Shown: one piece after another, positions 34,857-43,751 of the stretch
Layout: each line of letters begins with the position of its first letter
Position numbering within the stretch: the first letter of the stretch is position 1
Assembly (NCBI GenBank): GCA_947499505.1
Contig: CANMOQ010000002.1
Span: 62,001 to 126,000 of the forward strand
Length of the DNA stretch: 64,000 nucleotides
Direction of reading: 5' to 3'
From: an uncultured Erythrobacter sp.
GTDB taxonomy: Bacteria; Pseudomonadota; Alphaproteobacteria; Sphingomonadales; Sphingomonadaceae
Notes under the pieces: generated by a model
Seen by the model: only the letters and a program-made list of their open reading frames with translations
The model's database searches: none
Told to the model about the DNA's origin: nothing
Made by a program: the position numbers and the translations under genes

Positions 34857-35534
34857 ATGTTGCCGCAGAAAACACCGATTTGGGATTGGCCCGTGCGGCT
34901 CTCGCATTGGGGCTTTGCGCTGCTGGTTCCCGCTATGTGGTGGACTTCCGAAAACGGCGAAATGGGCTGGCATATGCGGCTTGGCCTTGTGCTGCTCGCT
35001 CTGGTTCTGTTCCGCATCTTGTGGGGCCTAGTGGGCAGCGAAACAGCCCGCTTCGCCGGCTTCCTCCGCTCACCACTGGCGGGCCTGCAAGACCTCATAG
35101 GCCGTCACAAACGCAGCCCTTCGGCGATCGGTCACAGCCCGTCTGGCGGGTGGAGCGTTGCCGCCTTGCTTCTGGTAATGCTCGCACAAGCTAGCATGGG
35201 CCTGTTCGCTGGGGACCCCTACGATGGCGCAACAGGGCCGCTCAATTCGCTAGTCGGAGTGATGACAACTGACTGGCTGACCGACTGGCATAAGACCGGC
35301 TTCTGGGTTCTCGTCGCCCTAATTGCACTGCACTTGCTTGCAGTGTTTGGATACCAGTTCCTCGGCAAGCGCAATCTCATCGGCCCGATGATCACTGGTT
35401 CGCGCAAGTTCGATAGGCCAGTGGCGGGCAATAGCGGCGGATCGACATTCAGAGCACTTGTTTGCCTGGCATTGGCTGGCGGCGTCTCAGCGGCGATCGG
35501 CACAGGCATGGCCGCGCGGTGGCTCGGTGGATAG
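34857..35534 (+). CDS. Cytochrome b561 domain membrane protein
   Basis: 225 residues. DWPVRLSHWGFALLVPAMWW opens the domain with the first haem His; further His lie in GWHMRLGLVLLALVLFRI, TDWHKTGFWVLVALIALHLL. Four core membrane helices plus a C-terminal one (LALAGGVSAAIGTGMAARWL). These diheme proteins pass electrons from quinol to periplasmic c-type cytochromes, here probably the preceding cytochrome c' lipoprotein. Confidence 0.88.
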   Translation: MLPQKTPIWDWPVRLSHWGFALLVPAMWWTSENGEMGWHMRLGLVLLALVLFRILWGLVGSETARFAGFLRSPLAGLQDLIGRHKRSPSAIGHSPSGGWSVAALLLVMLAQASMGLFAGDPYDGATGPLNSLVGVMTTDWLTDWHKTGFWVLVALIALHLLAVFGYQFLGKRNLIGPMITGSRKFDRPVAGNSGGSTFRALVCLALAGGVSAAIGTGMAARWLGG

Positions 35535-35655
35535 CGGTGCAATCTCAATACCTTGCTCAAATACGATGCATTCGCTCCGATTTTCGGGATACTGCGGCAC
35601 GGTCGAGCGTTGGGTCAGTAACGAAATACACATTTTGACCTGAGGGAACTGACAC

Positions 35656-36864
35656 GTGATTAACAAAGTGAGCGAAGCCCTACGCGACTTCCTCAAGCAG
35701 GAAAGCGCGGGCGGCATAGTCCTGATTGCGGCGGCGGCACTGGCTCTGCTGGCTGCAAATTCGCCTTTTGCAGCCGCCTATTTCGACGGTTTGGGCACGC
35801 AGGTAACCGTCGCCGTCGGCGGTTTCTCCATTGATAAGGCGCTGATCTTGTGGATCAATGATGGCCTCATGGCAGTGTTCTTCTTCCTCATTGGTTTGGA
35901 GGTGAAGCGCGAAGTTATCCAAGGCCAGCTGTCGAGCTGGGACAAGGCCTCGCTCCCGCTGGTTGCGGCGATTGGCGGCATGGCGATCCCCGCGCTAGTC
36001 TTCCTCTCGATCAACTCTGGCACCCCGGCAAACCAAGCTGGCTGGGCTATCCCAGCGGCAACCGACATCGCCTTTGCGCTGGGTATCTTGTCTCTGCTTG
36101 GCCCGCGTGTTCCCGTGGCGCTGAAAGCTTTGCTGCTCGCGATCGCGGTGATCGACGACATTGGCGCGATTGCCATCATCGCTCTGTTTTACTCAGGCAC
36201 ACTCGACACCGATATGTTGATCGGCGCAGCGGTGGCCTTTGCCGCCCTGATAGCGGTCAATCGCATGCGGATTGGCTCCAGCATTCCCTACGTGCTGCTC
36301 ACCATCGTGATGTGGGTTTTCGTGCTGAAATCCGGCGTGCACGCCACGCTGGCCGGCGTTGCCGCAGCAATGACCGTTCCGTTGGTCGCGCGCGGCGGGT
36401 CTGAGCCGCTGCTGCGGATGGAGCATGCGCTGCACCCATGGGTCGCATTCATGATTATCCCGATCTTCGGCTTCGCCAATGCTGGCGTCAGTCTAACCGG
36501 CATTTCACCCGCTGATCTCGCTGCGCCGTTGCCGCTCGGCATCGCGCTTGGCCTGCTGATCGGCAAACAAATCGGCATCTTCGGCTTTGCCTTTGTCGCG
36601 GTGAAGGCTGGCATTGCCAAGCTGCCTGAGGACGTGAACTGGAGGCAGATCCACGGCCTATCGCTGCTCGCGGCCATCGGCTTCACCATGAGCCTGTTCA
36701 TCGGCAATCTCGCCTTTGCAGATCCGGCTCAGGTTGATGCGGTCAAGCTGGGCGTGTTGTCGGGATCGCTGGTGTCGGCTCTGGCAGGCTTCTTCTTGTT
36801 GAAGATATCCCTGCCCGAAGAGCCTGCCCAGGCTCCGACAGAAGCAGCAAGTGTTGCGTCCTGA
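35656..36864 (+). CDS. nhaA: NhaA Na+/H+ antiporter
   Basis: 402 residues from a GTG with GAGGGAA 8 bases before. Family hallmarks: ALRDFLKQESAGGIVLIAAA, WINDGLMAVFFFLIGLEVKR, GWAIPAATDIAFALGILSLL with the TDIAFA unwound helix, AIAVIDDIGAIAIIALFY with the two essential Asp of the ion site, and HGLSLLAAIGFTMSLFIGNL. Eleven to twelve helices, full length. It exports Na+ in exchange for H+, as expected for a marine bacterium. Confidence 0.95.
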   Translation: MINKVSEALRDFLKQESAGGIVLIAAAALALLAANSPFAAAYFDGLGTQVTVAVGGFSIDKALILWINDGLMAVFFFLIGLEVKREVIQGQLSSWDKASLPLVAAIGGMAIPALVFLSINSGTPANQAGWAIPAATDIAFALGILSLLGPRVPVALKALLLAIAVIDDIGAIAIIALFYSGTLDTDMLIGAAVAFAALIAVNRMRIGSSIPYVLLTIVMWVFVLKSGVHATLAGVAAAMTVPLVARGGSEPLLRMEHALHPWVAFMIIPIFGFANAGVSLTGISPADLAAPLPLGIALGLLIGKQIGIFGFAFVAVKAGIAKLPEDVNWRQIHGLSLLAAIGFTMSLFIGNLAFADPAQVDAVKLGVLSGSLVSALAGFFLLKISLPEEPAQAPTEAASVAS

Positions 36865-36888
36865 TTTGAGGGGCTTACAGCACGGGGC

Positions 36889-37758
36889 ATGAAAAAACCC
36901 TCGCTGCAGACAATCGAAATTGGTGGCCGCCGCCTCGCTTTTTGGGAATGGAGCGGCGCCCCTGAGGTTGGCGGACCACCGCTTGTCTTTGCCCATGCAA
37001 CCGGCTTCCACGGCCGGGTCTTTGATCCGATTATCGAGCGCTTTCCGGCGCGGAGGATCATCTCGCTGGACCTGCGCGGGCATGGCCAATCAGAAGGCGG
37101 TCCAATCGGCAATTGGGCTGAAATTGCCGATGATATCGCGGCCATGCTCGCCCATCTCGACCTATGCCAGGTGATTGGCATTGGGCATTCGATGGGCGCG
37201 CATGCCCTGCTGCAGGCGGCGCACGATCATCCGCATCTCTTCAAACAGCACATCCTGTTTGATCCAACCGTGCTGCCGCCTGAGTTCTATGAAATGGGAC
37301 AGGATCTGTTCACCGCTGAGAACTCTCATCCAGCGGTGCGGCGCAAGCGCGACTTTGCCTCGGTCCAGGCGATGATGGAGCGGTTTGAGGACCGCGAGCC
37401 TTACAGCCTGTTCGACCGCCGGGTGTTCACCGATTATTGCCAATATGGGCTCGTGCCCGCTGCGAATGGAGAGGGAATGGAGCTGGCCTGCTCGCCAGAG
37501 GTGGAAGCGGGTGTTTATGCCAGCAGCCGCAGCAATAGCGGCATCCATGCGGCCACCACCAAGGTGGCCATCCCAGTTCTGATCGTGCGAGCAAAGCAGA
37601 CCGGGCTCAGCGATTTCAAATCCTCGCCGACCTGGCCAGGACTGGCGTCAGCGATGCCCAATGCGACCGACATGCACAGGCCAGACCGCACGCATTTTCA
37701 CCCGCTGGAGGACCCAGAGGATGCCGCGCGGATTATCACCGAGGCTCTGCTCGAGTAA
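36889..37758 (+). CDS. Alpha/beta hydrolase
   Basis: 289 residues. Oxyanion region FAHATGFHGRVFDPII, DLRGHG, nucleophile elbow GIGHSMGAHALLQAA with the catalytic Ser, and a late Asp/His pair (DMHRPDRTHFHPLEDPED). Full-length single-domain hydrolase without signal peptide; substrate unknown. It lies 24 bases after nhaA on the same strand and may be read through from it. Confidence 0.85.
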   Translation: MKKPSLQTIEIGGRRLAFWEWSGAPEVGGPPLVFAHATGFHGRVFDPIIERFPARRIISLDLRGHGQSEGGPIGNWAEIADDIAAMLAHLDLCQVIGIGHSMGAHALLQAAHDHPHLFKQHILFDPTVLPPEFYEMGQDLFTAENSHPAVRRKRDFASVQAMMERFEDREPYSLFDRRVFTDYCQYGLVPAANGEGMELACSPEVEAGVYASSRSNSGIHAATTKVAIPVLIVRAKQTGLSDFKSSPTWPGLASAMPNATDMHRPDRTHFHPLEDPEDAARIITEALLE

Positions 37759-37778
37759 TCCCTGCAAGTAACCCGTGG

Positions 37779-38192
37779 CTATGCCGCCTCGGGGACACTC
37801 CCGTTCACCTTGTCCGGCCCACCCACTGTTCGTGCCGCTTGCAAAAGATCGTTGAGATCACCGCGCACGGCCACGATTTCGTCCAGTATCGGCCGGGCCA
37901 AATTGCGCCGGATCTGCGCAGCCAGCCCGCCGTAGAATTGCACCAAAGCCTCTCGCAAAGGATTGTCAGAAGCAACCCCGCGGCACAGCCACAAGGTAAT
38001 CCCATGCGCGCGGGACAAAGGATCGCGCGCGGCTGACACGCCGGTTGCGCAGGCAAGCTCCGCCTGGCGCAAAGCTGTCACCGCCTCCTCCAGACAAATC
38101 CGGGTGAGGTCATCGCCGCCGGATGCTTCGATCCGCGCATCCAGATCAACCTTGCGATACGCCGCAGCGGAATTGTGGGAAAATGGTCTCAT
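37779..38192 (-). CDS. fliS: FliS-like flagellar export chaperone
   Basis: 137 residues. The profile AAAYRKVDLDARIEASGGDD then LTRICLEEAVTALRQAELAC, AHGITLWLCRG and LVQFYGGLAAQIRRNL follows FliS (AYxxxxVxxAS...L...L.DGA..xxxxA), the four-helix chaperone that binds flagellin and then FlhA. The N-terminus is basic (MRPFSHNS). It is divergent, 31 bases from the FlhA-C gene. Identity to FliS is by pattern, not by strong similarity. Confidence 0.65.
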   Translation of the reverse strand: MRPFSHNSAAAYRKVDLDARIEASGGDDLTRICLEEAVTALRQAELACATGVSAARDPLSRAHGITLWLCRGVASDNPLREALVQFYGGLAAQIRRNLARPILDEIVAVRGDLNDLLQAARTVGGPDKVNGSVPEAA

Positions 38193-38223
38193 ATCCTATT
38201 CCCTAATTGCGGTTGGGGTCGAA

Positions 38224-39150
38224 ATGGGCGCTCAAGACTACGAAGTGTTGCTCGGTGGGGTTAGCCTCGCCCGCGGCCGGGTACGTCCCGACCGATTGCT
38301 GGCGATTGACGCCGGCGATGTCCGCCAAGGCCACGGCCTAACCGGCGAGGCGACGCGCGACCCTAGCTTTGATTGCCCGGCGATCTGGATCGAGCCGCGC
38401 GAGCGTGACCACGCCATTGCGGAAGGTTTCCTGACTGTCGACCCCAGCACGGTCATCGCCACCCACGCCAATCAAGCCTTGCTCACGCAGGCGCAGGAGC
38501 TGCTCGGACCAGAGGAAGTGCGCGAATTGCTCGATGCGCTCAAAGAGAGCTCACCCAGCCTGGTTGAAACCGTCCATCCGGAGCCATTGTCGCTGGCCGC
38601 GATCACCCGCATTTTCCGCGCCTTGATCGCCGATGGCATTGGTCTGGGCCATCCGCAGGCGGTTCTCACCAGTCTCGCTCTCGCCCTGCAACGCACGCAG
38701 GAATTTGACCTGCTGGTGGGTGCCGTGCGCGCCGATATGGGCGCAAAGCTGATCGCCCGCATTTGCGAACCTGGCGCGCGGCTGAGGGTGGCCACCTTAG
38801 ATGCCAACCTTGAGGCCGCAATCCTCGGCAGTGTGCCAGATCCGGCAACGGGCCAGCCGCTGATTGAGCCGGAATGCGGCAGCATGATCGCTGAAACCCT
38901 GACTCAGATATTGGAGGCAGAGGGCCAGCCGATTGCACTGATCGTTCAGCCGCCTGTGCGCCGTTCGATTGCCACTCTGCTCAGTCAGCGAGTGCCCCGC
39001 TGCCTCGTCCTGTCGATCAACGAATTGCCCGCGACCCAGCCGGTCGAGGTGGTCGGGGTGATTGGTGGGGAGGCTGAGCCCGCCGCCGCGTTGCCAGATG
39101 AAACAGCGGCGAGGGCCGCTCAAGACGAGCCAGGAGCAATGGCCGCATGA
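38224..39150 (+). CDS. FlhA C-terminal cytoplasmic domain as a stand-alone protein
   Basis: 308 residues from the ATG at 38224. It aligns with the soluble half of FlhA/FHIPEP: YEVLLGGVSLARGRVRPDRL, PAIWIEPRERDHAIAEGF, VDPSTVIATHANQALLTQAQ, LLGPEEVRELLDALKE and LVETVHPEPLSLAAITRIF. All eight membrane helices, the linker and the first part of FlhA-C subdomain D1 are missing. A longer open frame reaches 37963, but its extra residues are antisense to fliS and do not look like FlhA. It overlaps fliA by 4 bases (ATGA), so the frame is maintained as part of an operon. Confidence 0.75.
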   Translation: MGAQDYEVLLGGVSLARGRVRPDRLLAIDAGDVRQGHGLTGEATRDPSFDCPAIWIEPRERDHAIAEGFLTVDPSTVIATHANQALLTQAQELLGPEEVRELLDALKESSPSLVETVHPEPLSLAAITRIFRALIADGIGLGHPQAVLTSLALALQRTQEFDLLVGAVRADMGAKLIARICEPGARLRVATLDANLEAAILGSVPDPATGQPLIEPECGSMIAETLTQILEAEGQPIALIVQPPVRRSIATLLSQRVPRCLVLSINELPATQPVEVVGVIGGEAEPAAALPDETAARAAQDEPGAMAA

Positions 39151-39887
39151 AACACGACGCCAGCAGCTTTGCGAGAACCGCGCCCACCGGGGCGGCGGGC
39201 TACGGCGCTTCAAACCGCGCGGAGATAGACGACCGCGTTCGCCGCTTCATGCCGCTCGTCCGCAGCACCGCTTGGCATGTCTTTGGGATGGGCCGCGAGG
39301 GCCTAGAGGTTGAAGACCTGATGCAGGTCGGCGTCATCGCGCTGACCGAGTGCTCCATGCGGCATTCCGGCCCCAGCGAAGATGGCTTTGCCGCCTATGC
39401 GAAAATCCGTGTGCGCGGGGCCATGCTCGATCAGATCCGCAAGCTTATGAATGACAGCCGCACGGCGCGAAAGAAACGCGCCCAATACGATGCTGCACTC
39501 AGCGAATTGCGCGCAGAGCTGGGACGCGAACCCAGCCGCGCGGAAATCGGCCAGCGCCTAAAAATATCCGACGCCGAATTACTAGAAATTGAGGCTTCCG
39601 GCGTCACTGTCACCTCAATCTCAGAGGAATATGACGAGACCAGCACCGCCTTTGCCAGCGACGATCCCGACCCGTTCGAAGTCCTGTCAGACATGGAAGA
39701 CCGCGATCGCCTGACCCGGGCGATGACCGAATTGCCAGACCGCCTCAAGCTGGTGCTGCAATTGTTCTTCGTTGAGGAAATGAACCTCACCGAGATCGCC
39801 GAGATTTTGGAGGTCAGCGTCCCGCGCGTGCACCAACTCAGAGCCAAGGCTCTGAAGGATTTGCGCGCCCTGATCGAGGCCGATTAG
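39147..39887 (+). CDS. fliA: FliA, sigma-28 factor for flagellar genes
   Basis: 246 residues. Sigma region 2 (VRRFMPLVRSTAWHVFGMGR; VEDLMQVGVIALTECSM; FAAYAKIRVRGAMLDQIRKL), region 3 (LSELRAELGREPSRAEIGQR) and region 4 (LPDRLKLVLQLFFVEEMNLT, EIAEILEVSVPRVHQLRAKA) are all present, as in FliA/WhiG sigma-28. It directs RNA polymerase to late flagellar promoters. Its ATG lies inside the stop of the FlhA-C gene. No anti-sigma FlgM gene is next to it. Confidence 0.88.
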   Translation: MKHDASSFARTAPTGAAGYGASNRAEIDDRVRRFMPLVRSTAWHVFGMGREGLEVEDLMQVGVIALTECSMRHSGPSEDGFAAYAKIRVRGAMLDQIRKLMNDSRTARKKRAQYDAALSELRAELGREPSRAEIGQRLKISDAELLEIEASGVTVTSISEEYDETSTAFASDDPDPFEVLSDMEDRDRLTRAMTELPDRLKLVLQLFFVEEMNLTEIAEILEVSVPRVHQLRAKALKDLRALIEAD

Positions 39888-39890
39888 GCC

Positions 39891-42800
39891 CTATTGGCTG
39901 CCCCCGTCACCATCTCCGTGATTGTGACCGCCGCCAGCATGGGTTGCCGCCTCTGATCCGCCCGCATTGCCGCCTTGGCCGCTTTCCCACCAATAGGCGC
40001 GGCGCCCGCCAGTGCCGGTCGCGACTTCCTGCATGGTCGCGGTGTCATACATCCGCCCGCCGATCATCACACTTTCGATCTTGTCGCTGTCGCGGATATT
40101 GGCGGTCGGATCAGCGGTCAGCACCAGCAAGTCAGCGAGCTTGCCGACTTCAAGGCTGCCGACATCTTTCTGCATTCCTAGCGATTCCGCCGGCCAGATC
40201 GTCGCGGTTTTGAGCGCTTCGACCGGGCTCATCCCGCCGCGCGCAAAGGTCCAGATTTCCCAATGCGCGCCAATGCCCGGCTGTTGACCGTGCGCTCCGA
40301 TCGAGACCTTCACGCCGCGGTCCGCAATCTTCTTCGCCTCGCGCGCCGCATTGTCATCGACGAAGGCCCATTCAGGAGCCTTGGTGCGCCGCGCCGTTGC
40401 GGCGAGCAACACCTTGGGCGGAGTGTGGATCATCAGCGGATGGTCGAACACGTCGGTCGCCTGACGCCAATACGGATCGCCGGCAAGCCCGCCATAGGTC
40501 ACGTTGAGCGTCGGGGTATAGTTCGAGTTCGACTGGCCGAAGAATTGCAGCACGTCCTCGTAAAACACATCGCCGGGCACATTGTGCTCAATGGTCGAAT
40601 TGCCATCGGCGATCAGGTTCATATCCATGCCGAACAGCGAACCGCCTTCGGCGACGTTGAGCATGTTCTCCGCCGCCGCGGCGCGCGCCACCATCTGGCG
40701 TTGTTCGCGCCGGGGCTGGTTGTAATTCTTGACCGAGATGCCGCCCTGCGCCTTGATCCGGCGGACATGCGCCAGCGCATCGTCATAGCTGTCGATCCGG
40801 GCATAGACGCTCGGCGCCTTCGCCCCATAGATGATCTCTCCGGTCGAGAAGATGCGCGGGGCGAGCAAAGTGCCCGCCATCTGCCGCTCTGCCGAAGCGA
40901 AGATCAGGCTAGAATTGCTCGACGGATTATGCGTGGTCGTGGTTCCGAGCGCGAGATCCTGCACGAGGCTCCAGTTCTGCTGCGGCACGAGATCGCCCGT
41001 CCCATGCGGCCCGTGATGGTGCGCGTCGACAAAACCGGGCATGATGACCTTGCCGCTGGCATCGACCGTGGTCGCACCGCTGGGCACGTTAACGTCACCC
41101 GCCGCGCCAATCGCCGCGATCCGGTCCCCTTCGATCACGATCACGCCGTTCTCGATCACACCTGCGTCTTCGCTGCCGAGCCCAGCCGCCATTGTGAGCA
41201 GCTTCGCGCCAGTGATGACGACCGTGCCGCTTGGCTTTTGCGCATCGACGGTGACCGCCATCGAGATTCCGCTGGTCGGCGGGGCAAAGCCCTTATCCTT
41301 GCCCTTCCCCTTGGGCGCATTGCGGAAGAACTCACTCACCTGCGCTTGCTTCAGCGTCGGACCGATCGACCAGAACAGCGTTTCGCCCCCGCGCGCCCAG
41401 CCGAGGTAATCCGCGCCTCCGCTGGAAACTTTGGTGATCGGAACCGGCCCCTTGGCCTCGTTCACATCGACCGGCTTGCCGCCCGGAATTACCGGCATGG
41501 CGAACACTTCATAATTCTGGCGAAACGCGATTGTCTTGCCATCGGGCGAGACGCGGAAGTCATTCACCAGAGTGCCGGTCGCATGGGTGCGCTTCTTCTC
41601 GCCATCCAGGTCAGACGACATTAGCGCAAGCTTGCTGCCATCGCGCCCGATCATGAACAGACGATCATTATCGCTGCCAAACTGCGGGTTTGAGCCCTCG
41701 CGGCTGACCAAGACCGGCTCTCCACCCGCCGCATCGACCATGTAAATGCCTGGGTTTTCGGAATGCTCCGGCGCGGTCAGATAGCCGCCCGTGCGCTTCT
41801 CATAGACGATTTTCGTGCCATCGGGCGAGAACACCGGATTGACGTAGTGCCCCGGCTCGCTCAGCGCGACGCGGTTATTTGCCCCGGTCGTGTCAGAGAC
41901 CAAAATACGGCCCAGCCCCTCATCGGTCCACTGGACATAGGCGATTTGCGAGCCATCGCGGCTGAACGAAGGATAGGCCTCGACCGTTCCGCTCGGCGCT
42001 TCGGTCAGCGGGCGCGGCGCGTCGCGGCCGCGCGCAGACTTGGTGTAAAGTTGCCCAAGGCTTTCAAAAACCAGCTGCGTCCCGTCAGGTGAAAGTGTAC
42101 CGAACTTCGCCATCTTGGTGGCAAAGCGATCGGGCGACACCTCGATTTCGGGATGCGGCGCATCGGCAATGCCGCGCGTATCGCTGATCCGGAACGGGAT
42201 CACCGCATGGCCCGAGCCGTCGCGGTTGACGCGGTTGAGCTTACCGCCCGCCCAGAACACAATGCTGCGGCTGTCCGGCGTCCAATCCATATTGGGATAG
42301 ACCCCGGTCACCGCCCAGGTCTCCTGCACATCAAGATCAAGCGCGTCATAGATCATCCGCTCGCGCCCGCTGGCGATCTCCTTGATCCACAATTGCGAGG
42401 TGTCTTTGTCCCGCCGAACAAAGGCGATCTCTTTGCCGTCAGGCGAAGGGGCCGGGCGCACCGCCCCGCCATAGCCGTCAACCGCCGTGGTTACTTCGCC
42501 GGTTTCGAGATCGTGCCGCTCAATCGCGAAGATCCCGGCATTGGAATCCTGCGCATAGATAAAGGTATTCCCCGGCGTCGTGTTGCGGGTGTAGTAAATC
42601 GCGCTGCCATCGGGCGCGAAGACCGGCTCGCCCAGCTCTTTCTGCAAAGCCTCATTGGCGCGCTCAACCACCTGGACGCCGCCGCCGCCCGATACGTGAT
42701 ACATCCAGATCTCGCCCGTGCCGAGCGAGCGCTGCGTCGTGAAATGCTTCTTCGCCGCGATGAACTGGCCATCGGGTGACCATGCCGGTTGGTTGAGCAG

Positions 42801-43199
42801 GCGGAACTCTTCCTTGGTCAACTGCCGCTTGTCAGAGCCATCGGCATTCATCAGCCAGATGTTGTTGCCCCCGCCCCGATCACTCGTGAAGGCGATGCGC
42901 GTGCCATCGGGCGAAAAGCGCGGATGCACTTCCCAGCTCAGTCCCTCGGCGATCCGCTTGGGCGTGCCGCCGGTAATCGGCAGAGTGTAGATATCGCCCA
43001 GCATGGTGAAGGCGATGGTGCGGCCATCAGGCGACACATCGACATCCATCCACGTGCCCTCATCGGTCTCGATTGGCACTTGTTCGACGGTCGCACCCTT
43101 GGGCGCTTCAACGTCCCAATCTTCGTCGTCCTGCGCGAACGCCGCGCTTGGCATTGCGAGCATGGAGCCTGCCAGCCAGGCGGCGATGAACGAGCGCAT
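39891..43199 (-). CDS. Exported TolB/PD40-amidohydrolase fusion enzyme
   Basis: About 1102 residues from the ATG at 43199 (GGGGAG 7 bases before). Signal peptide (FIAAWLAGSMLAMPSAAFAQ). Residues 50-680 hold many TolB/WD40-like beta-propeller repeats (VDVSPDGRTIAFTMLGDIYT; PRFSPDGTRIAFTSDRGG). From about 690 an amidohydrolase domain follows, with the metal-binding GFVDAHHHGPHGTG, conserved NYNQPRREQRQ, ISIGAHGQQPG and the C-terminal EVGKLADLLVLTADP. These periplasmic fusions cleave amides or peptides; the substrate is unknown. Full length, no neighbours in the operon. Confidence 0.88.
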   Translation of the reverse strand: MRSFIAAWLAGSMLAMPSAAFAQDDEDWDVEAPKGATVEQVPIETDEGTWMDVDVSPDGRTIAFTMLGDIYTLPITGGTPKRIAEGLSWEVHPRFSPDGTRIAFTSDRGGGNNIWLMNADGSDKRQLTKEEFRLLNQPAWSPDGQFIAAKKHFTTQRSLGTGEIWMYHVSGGGGVQVVERANEALQKELGEPVFAPDGSAIYYTRNTTPGNTFIYAQDSNAGIFAIERHDLETGEVTTAVDGYGGAVRPAPSPDGKEIAFVRRDKDTSQLWIKEIASGRERMIYDALDLDVQETWAVTGVYPNMDWTPDSRSIVFWAGGKLNRVNRDGSGHAVIPFRISDTRGIADAPHPEIEVSPDRFATKMAKFGTLSPDGTQLVFESLGQLYTKSARGRDAPRPLTEAPSGTVEAYPSFSRDGSQIAYVQWTDEGLGRILVSDTTGANNRVALSEPGHYVNPVFSPDGTKIVYEKRTGGYLTAPEHSENPGIYMVDAAGGEPVLVSREGSNPQFGSDNDRLFMIGRDGSKLALMSSDLDGEKKRTHATGTLVNDFRVSPDGKTIAFRQNYEVFAMPVIPGGKPVDVNEAKGPVPITKVSSGGADYLGWARGGETLFWSIGPTLKQAQVSEFFRNAPKGKGKDKGFAPPTSGISMAVTVDAQKPSGTVVITGAKLLTMAAGLGSEDAGVIENGVIVIEGDRIAAIGAAGDVNVPSGATTVDASGKVIMPGFVDAHHHGPHGTGDLVPQQNWSLVQDLALGTTTTHNPSSNSSLIFASAERQMAGTLLAPRIFSTGEIIYGAKAPSVYARIDSYDDALAHVRRIKAQGGISVKNYNQPRREQRQMVARAAAAENMLNVAEGGSLFGMDMNLIADGNSTIEHNVPGDVFYEDVLQFFGQSNSNYTPTLNVTYGGLAGDPYWRQATDVFDHPLMIHTPPKVLLAATARRTKAPEWAFVDDNAAREAKKIADRGVKVSIGAHGQQPGIGAHWEIWTFARGGMSPVEALKTATIWPAESLGMQKDVGSLEVGKLADLLVLTADPTANIRDSDKIESVMIGGRMYDTATMQEVATGTGGRRAYWWESGQGGNAGGSEAATHAGGGHNHGDGDGGSQ

Positions 43200-43250
43200 T
43201 TGGTATCTCCCCGTTGTCGCGGGAGACCCTAACGGGGCCAATACGAATTG

Positions 43251-43751
43251 CTAGAGGGCCGCGAAGTCGTTGGTCGAATTAGCGCCAGTCCGTCCTAAGT
43301 CAGAGATCGAGAATGCGTCATACATTAGAGACCGAGCTGGATTCTCGCATTTCTTCAAATCAATGCCTTCAATCTCAATCAGTTCTTCGATTTGATATTC
43401 CGAAGACCACAACCCACCGTGGCCAGTTTCGCCAAAGACCCTTTTGCCCCGGAACTCCAGCCGGAATGCGGTCGTGGTATAATTCCGGCATTCCGCATCA
43501 TAGCTGTCATCGATCATGGCATCGAGTTTGGTGCCTTCAACTACGAGCCAGCCAACATCACCCCATGCCTTGGTCGAGAGATCTGCGACGCTTTCGACCT
43601 CGACGAAACTCAAGCCTTCGAACTCTGAAATGAAGATACCGCGTATCACTCGCGTGTCATCGGTCTGAATTGATGTTGATAGAGGTACAGCGATGGCAAT
43701 CAGCAAGGTCAGGGCTACCGCTATGGTCTGCGAAACCTGAGATTTCTTCAC
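43251..43751 (-). CDS. Hypothetical secreted protein
   Basis: 166 residues. N-terminal signal or anchor (TIAVALTLLIAIAVPLSTS), then a soluble domain with two Cys about 46 apart (YDAECRNYTTTAFRLEF; GIDLKKCENPARSLMYD). No family is recognised. The start overlaps the stop of the acyl-CoA dehydrogenase gene (ATGA), so it is co-transcribed with it. Confidence 0.65.
   Translation of the reverse strand: MKKSQVSQTIAVALTLLIAIAVPLSTSIQTDDTRVIRGIFISEFEGLSFVEVESVADLSTKAWGDVGWLVVEGTKLDAMIDDSYDAECRNYTTTAFRLEFRGKRVFGETGHGGLWSSEYQIEELIEIEGIDLKKCENPARSLMYDAFSISDLGRTGANSTNDFAAL

Noticed and set aside
37963..38223. N-terminal extension of the FlhA-like protein
   Set aside because: Codons are antisense to fliS and show no FlhA similarity; FlhA homology begins only after the ATG at 38224.
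40263..41624. 453-codon plus frame opposite the amidohydrolase
   Set aside because: Arg/Asp-rich antisense shadow typical of high-GC genes.
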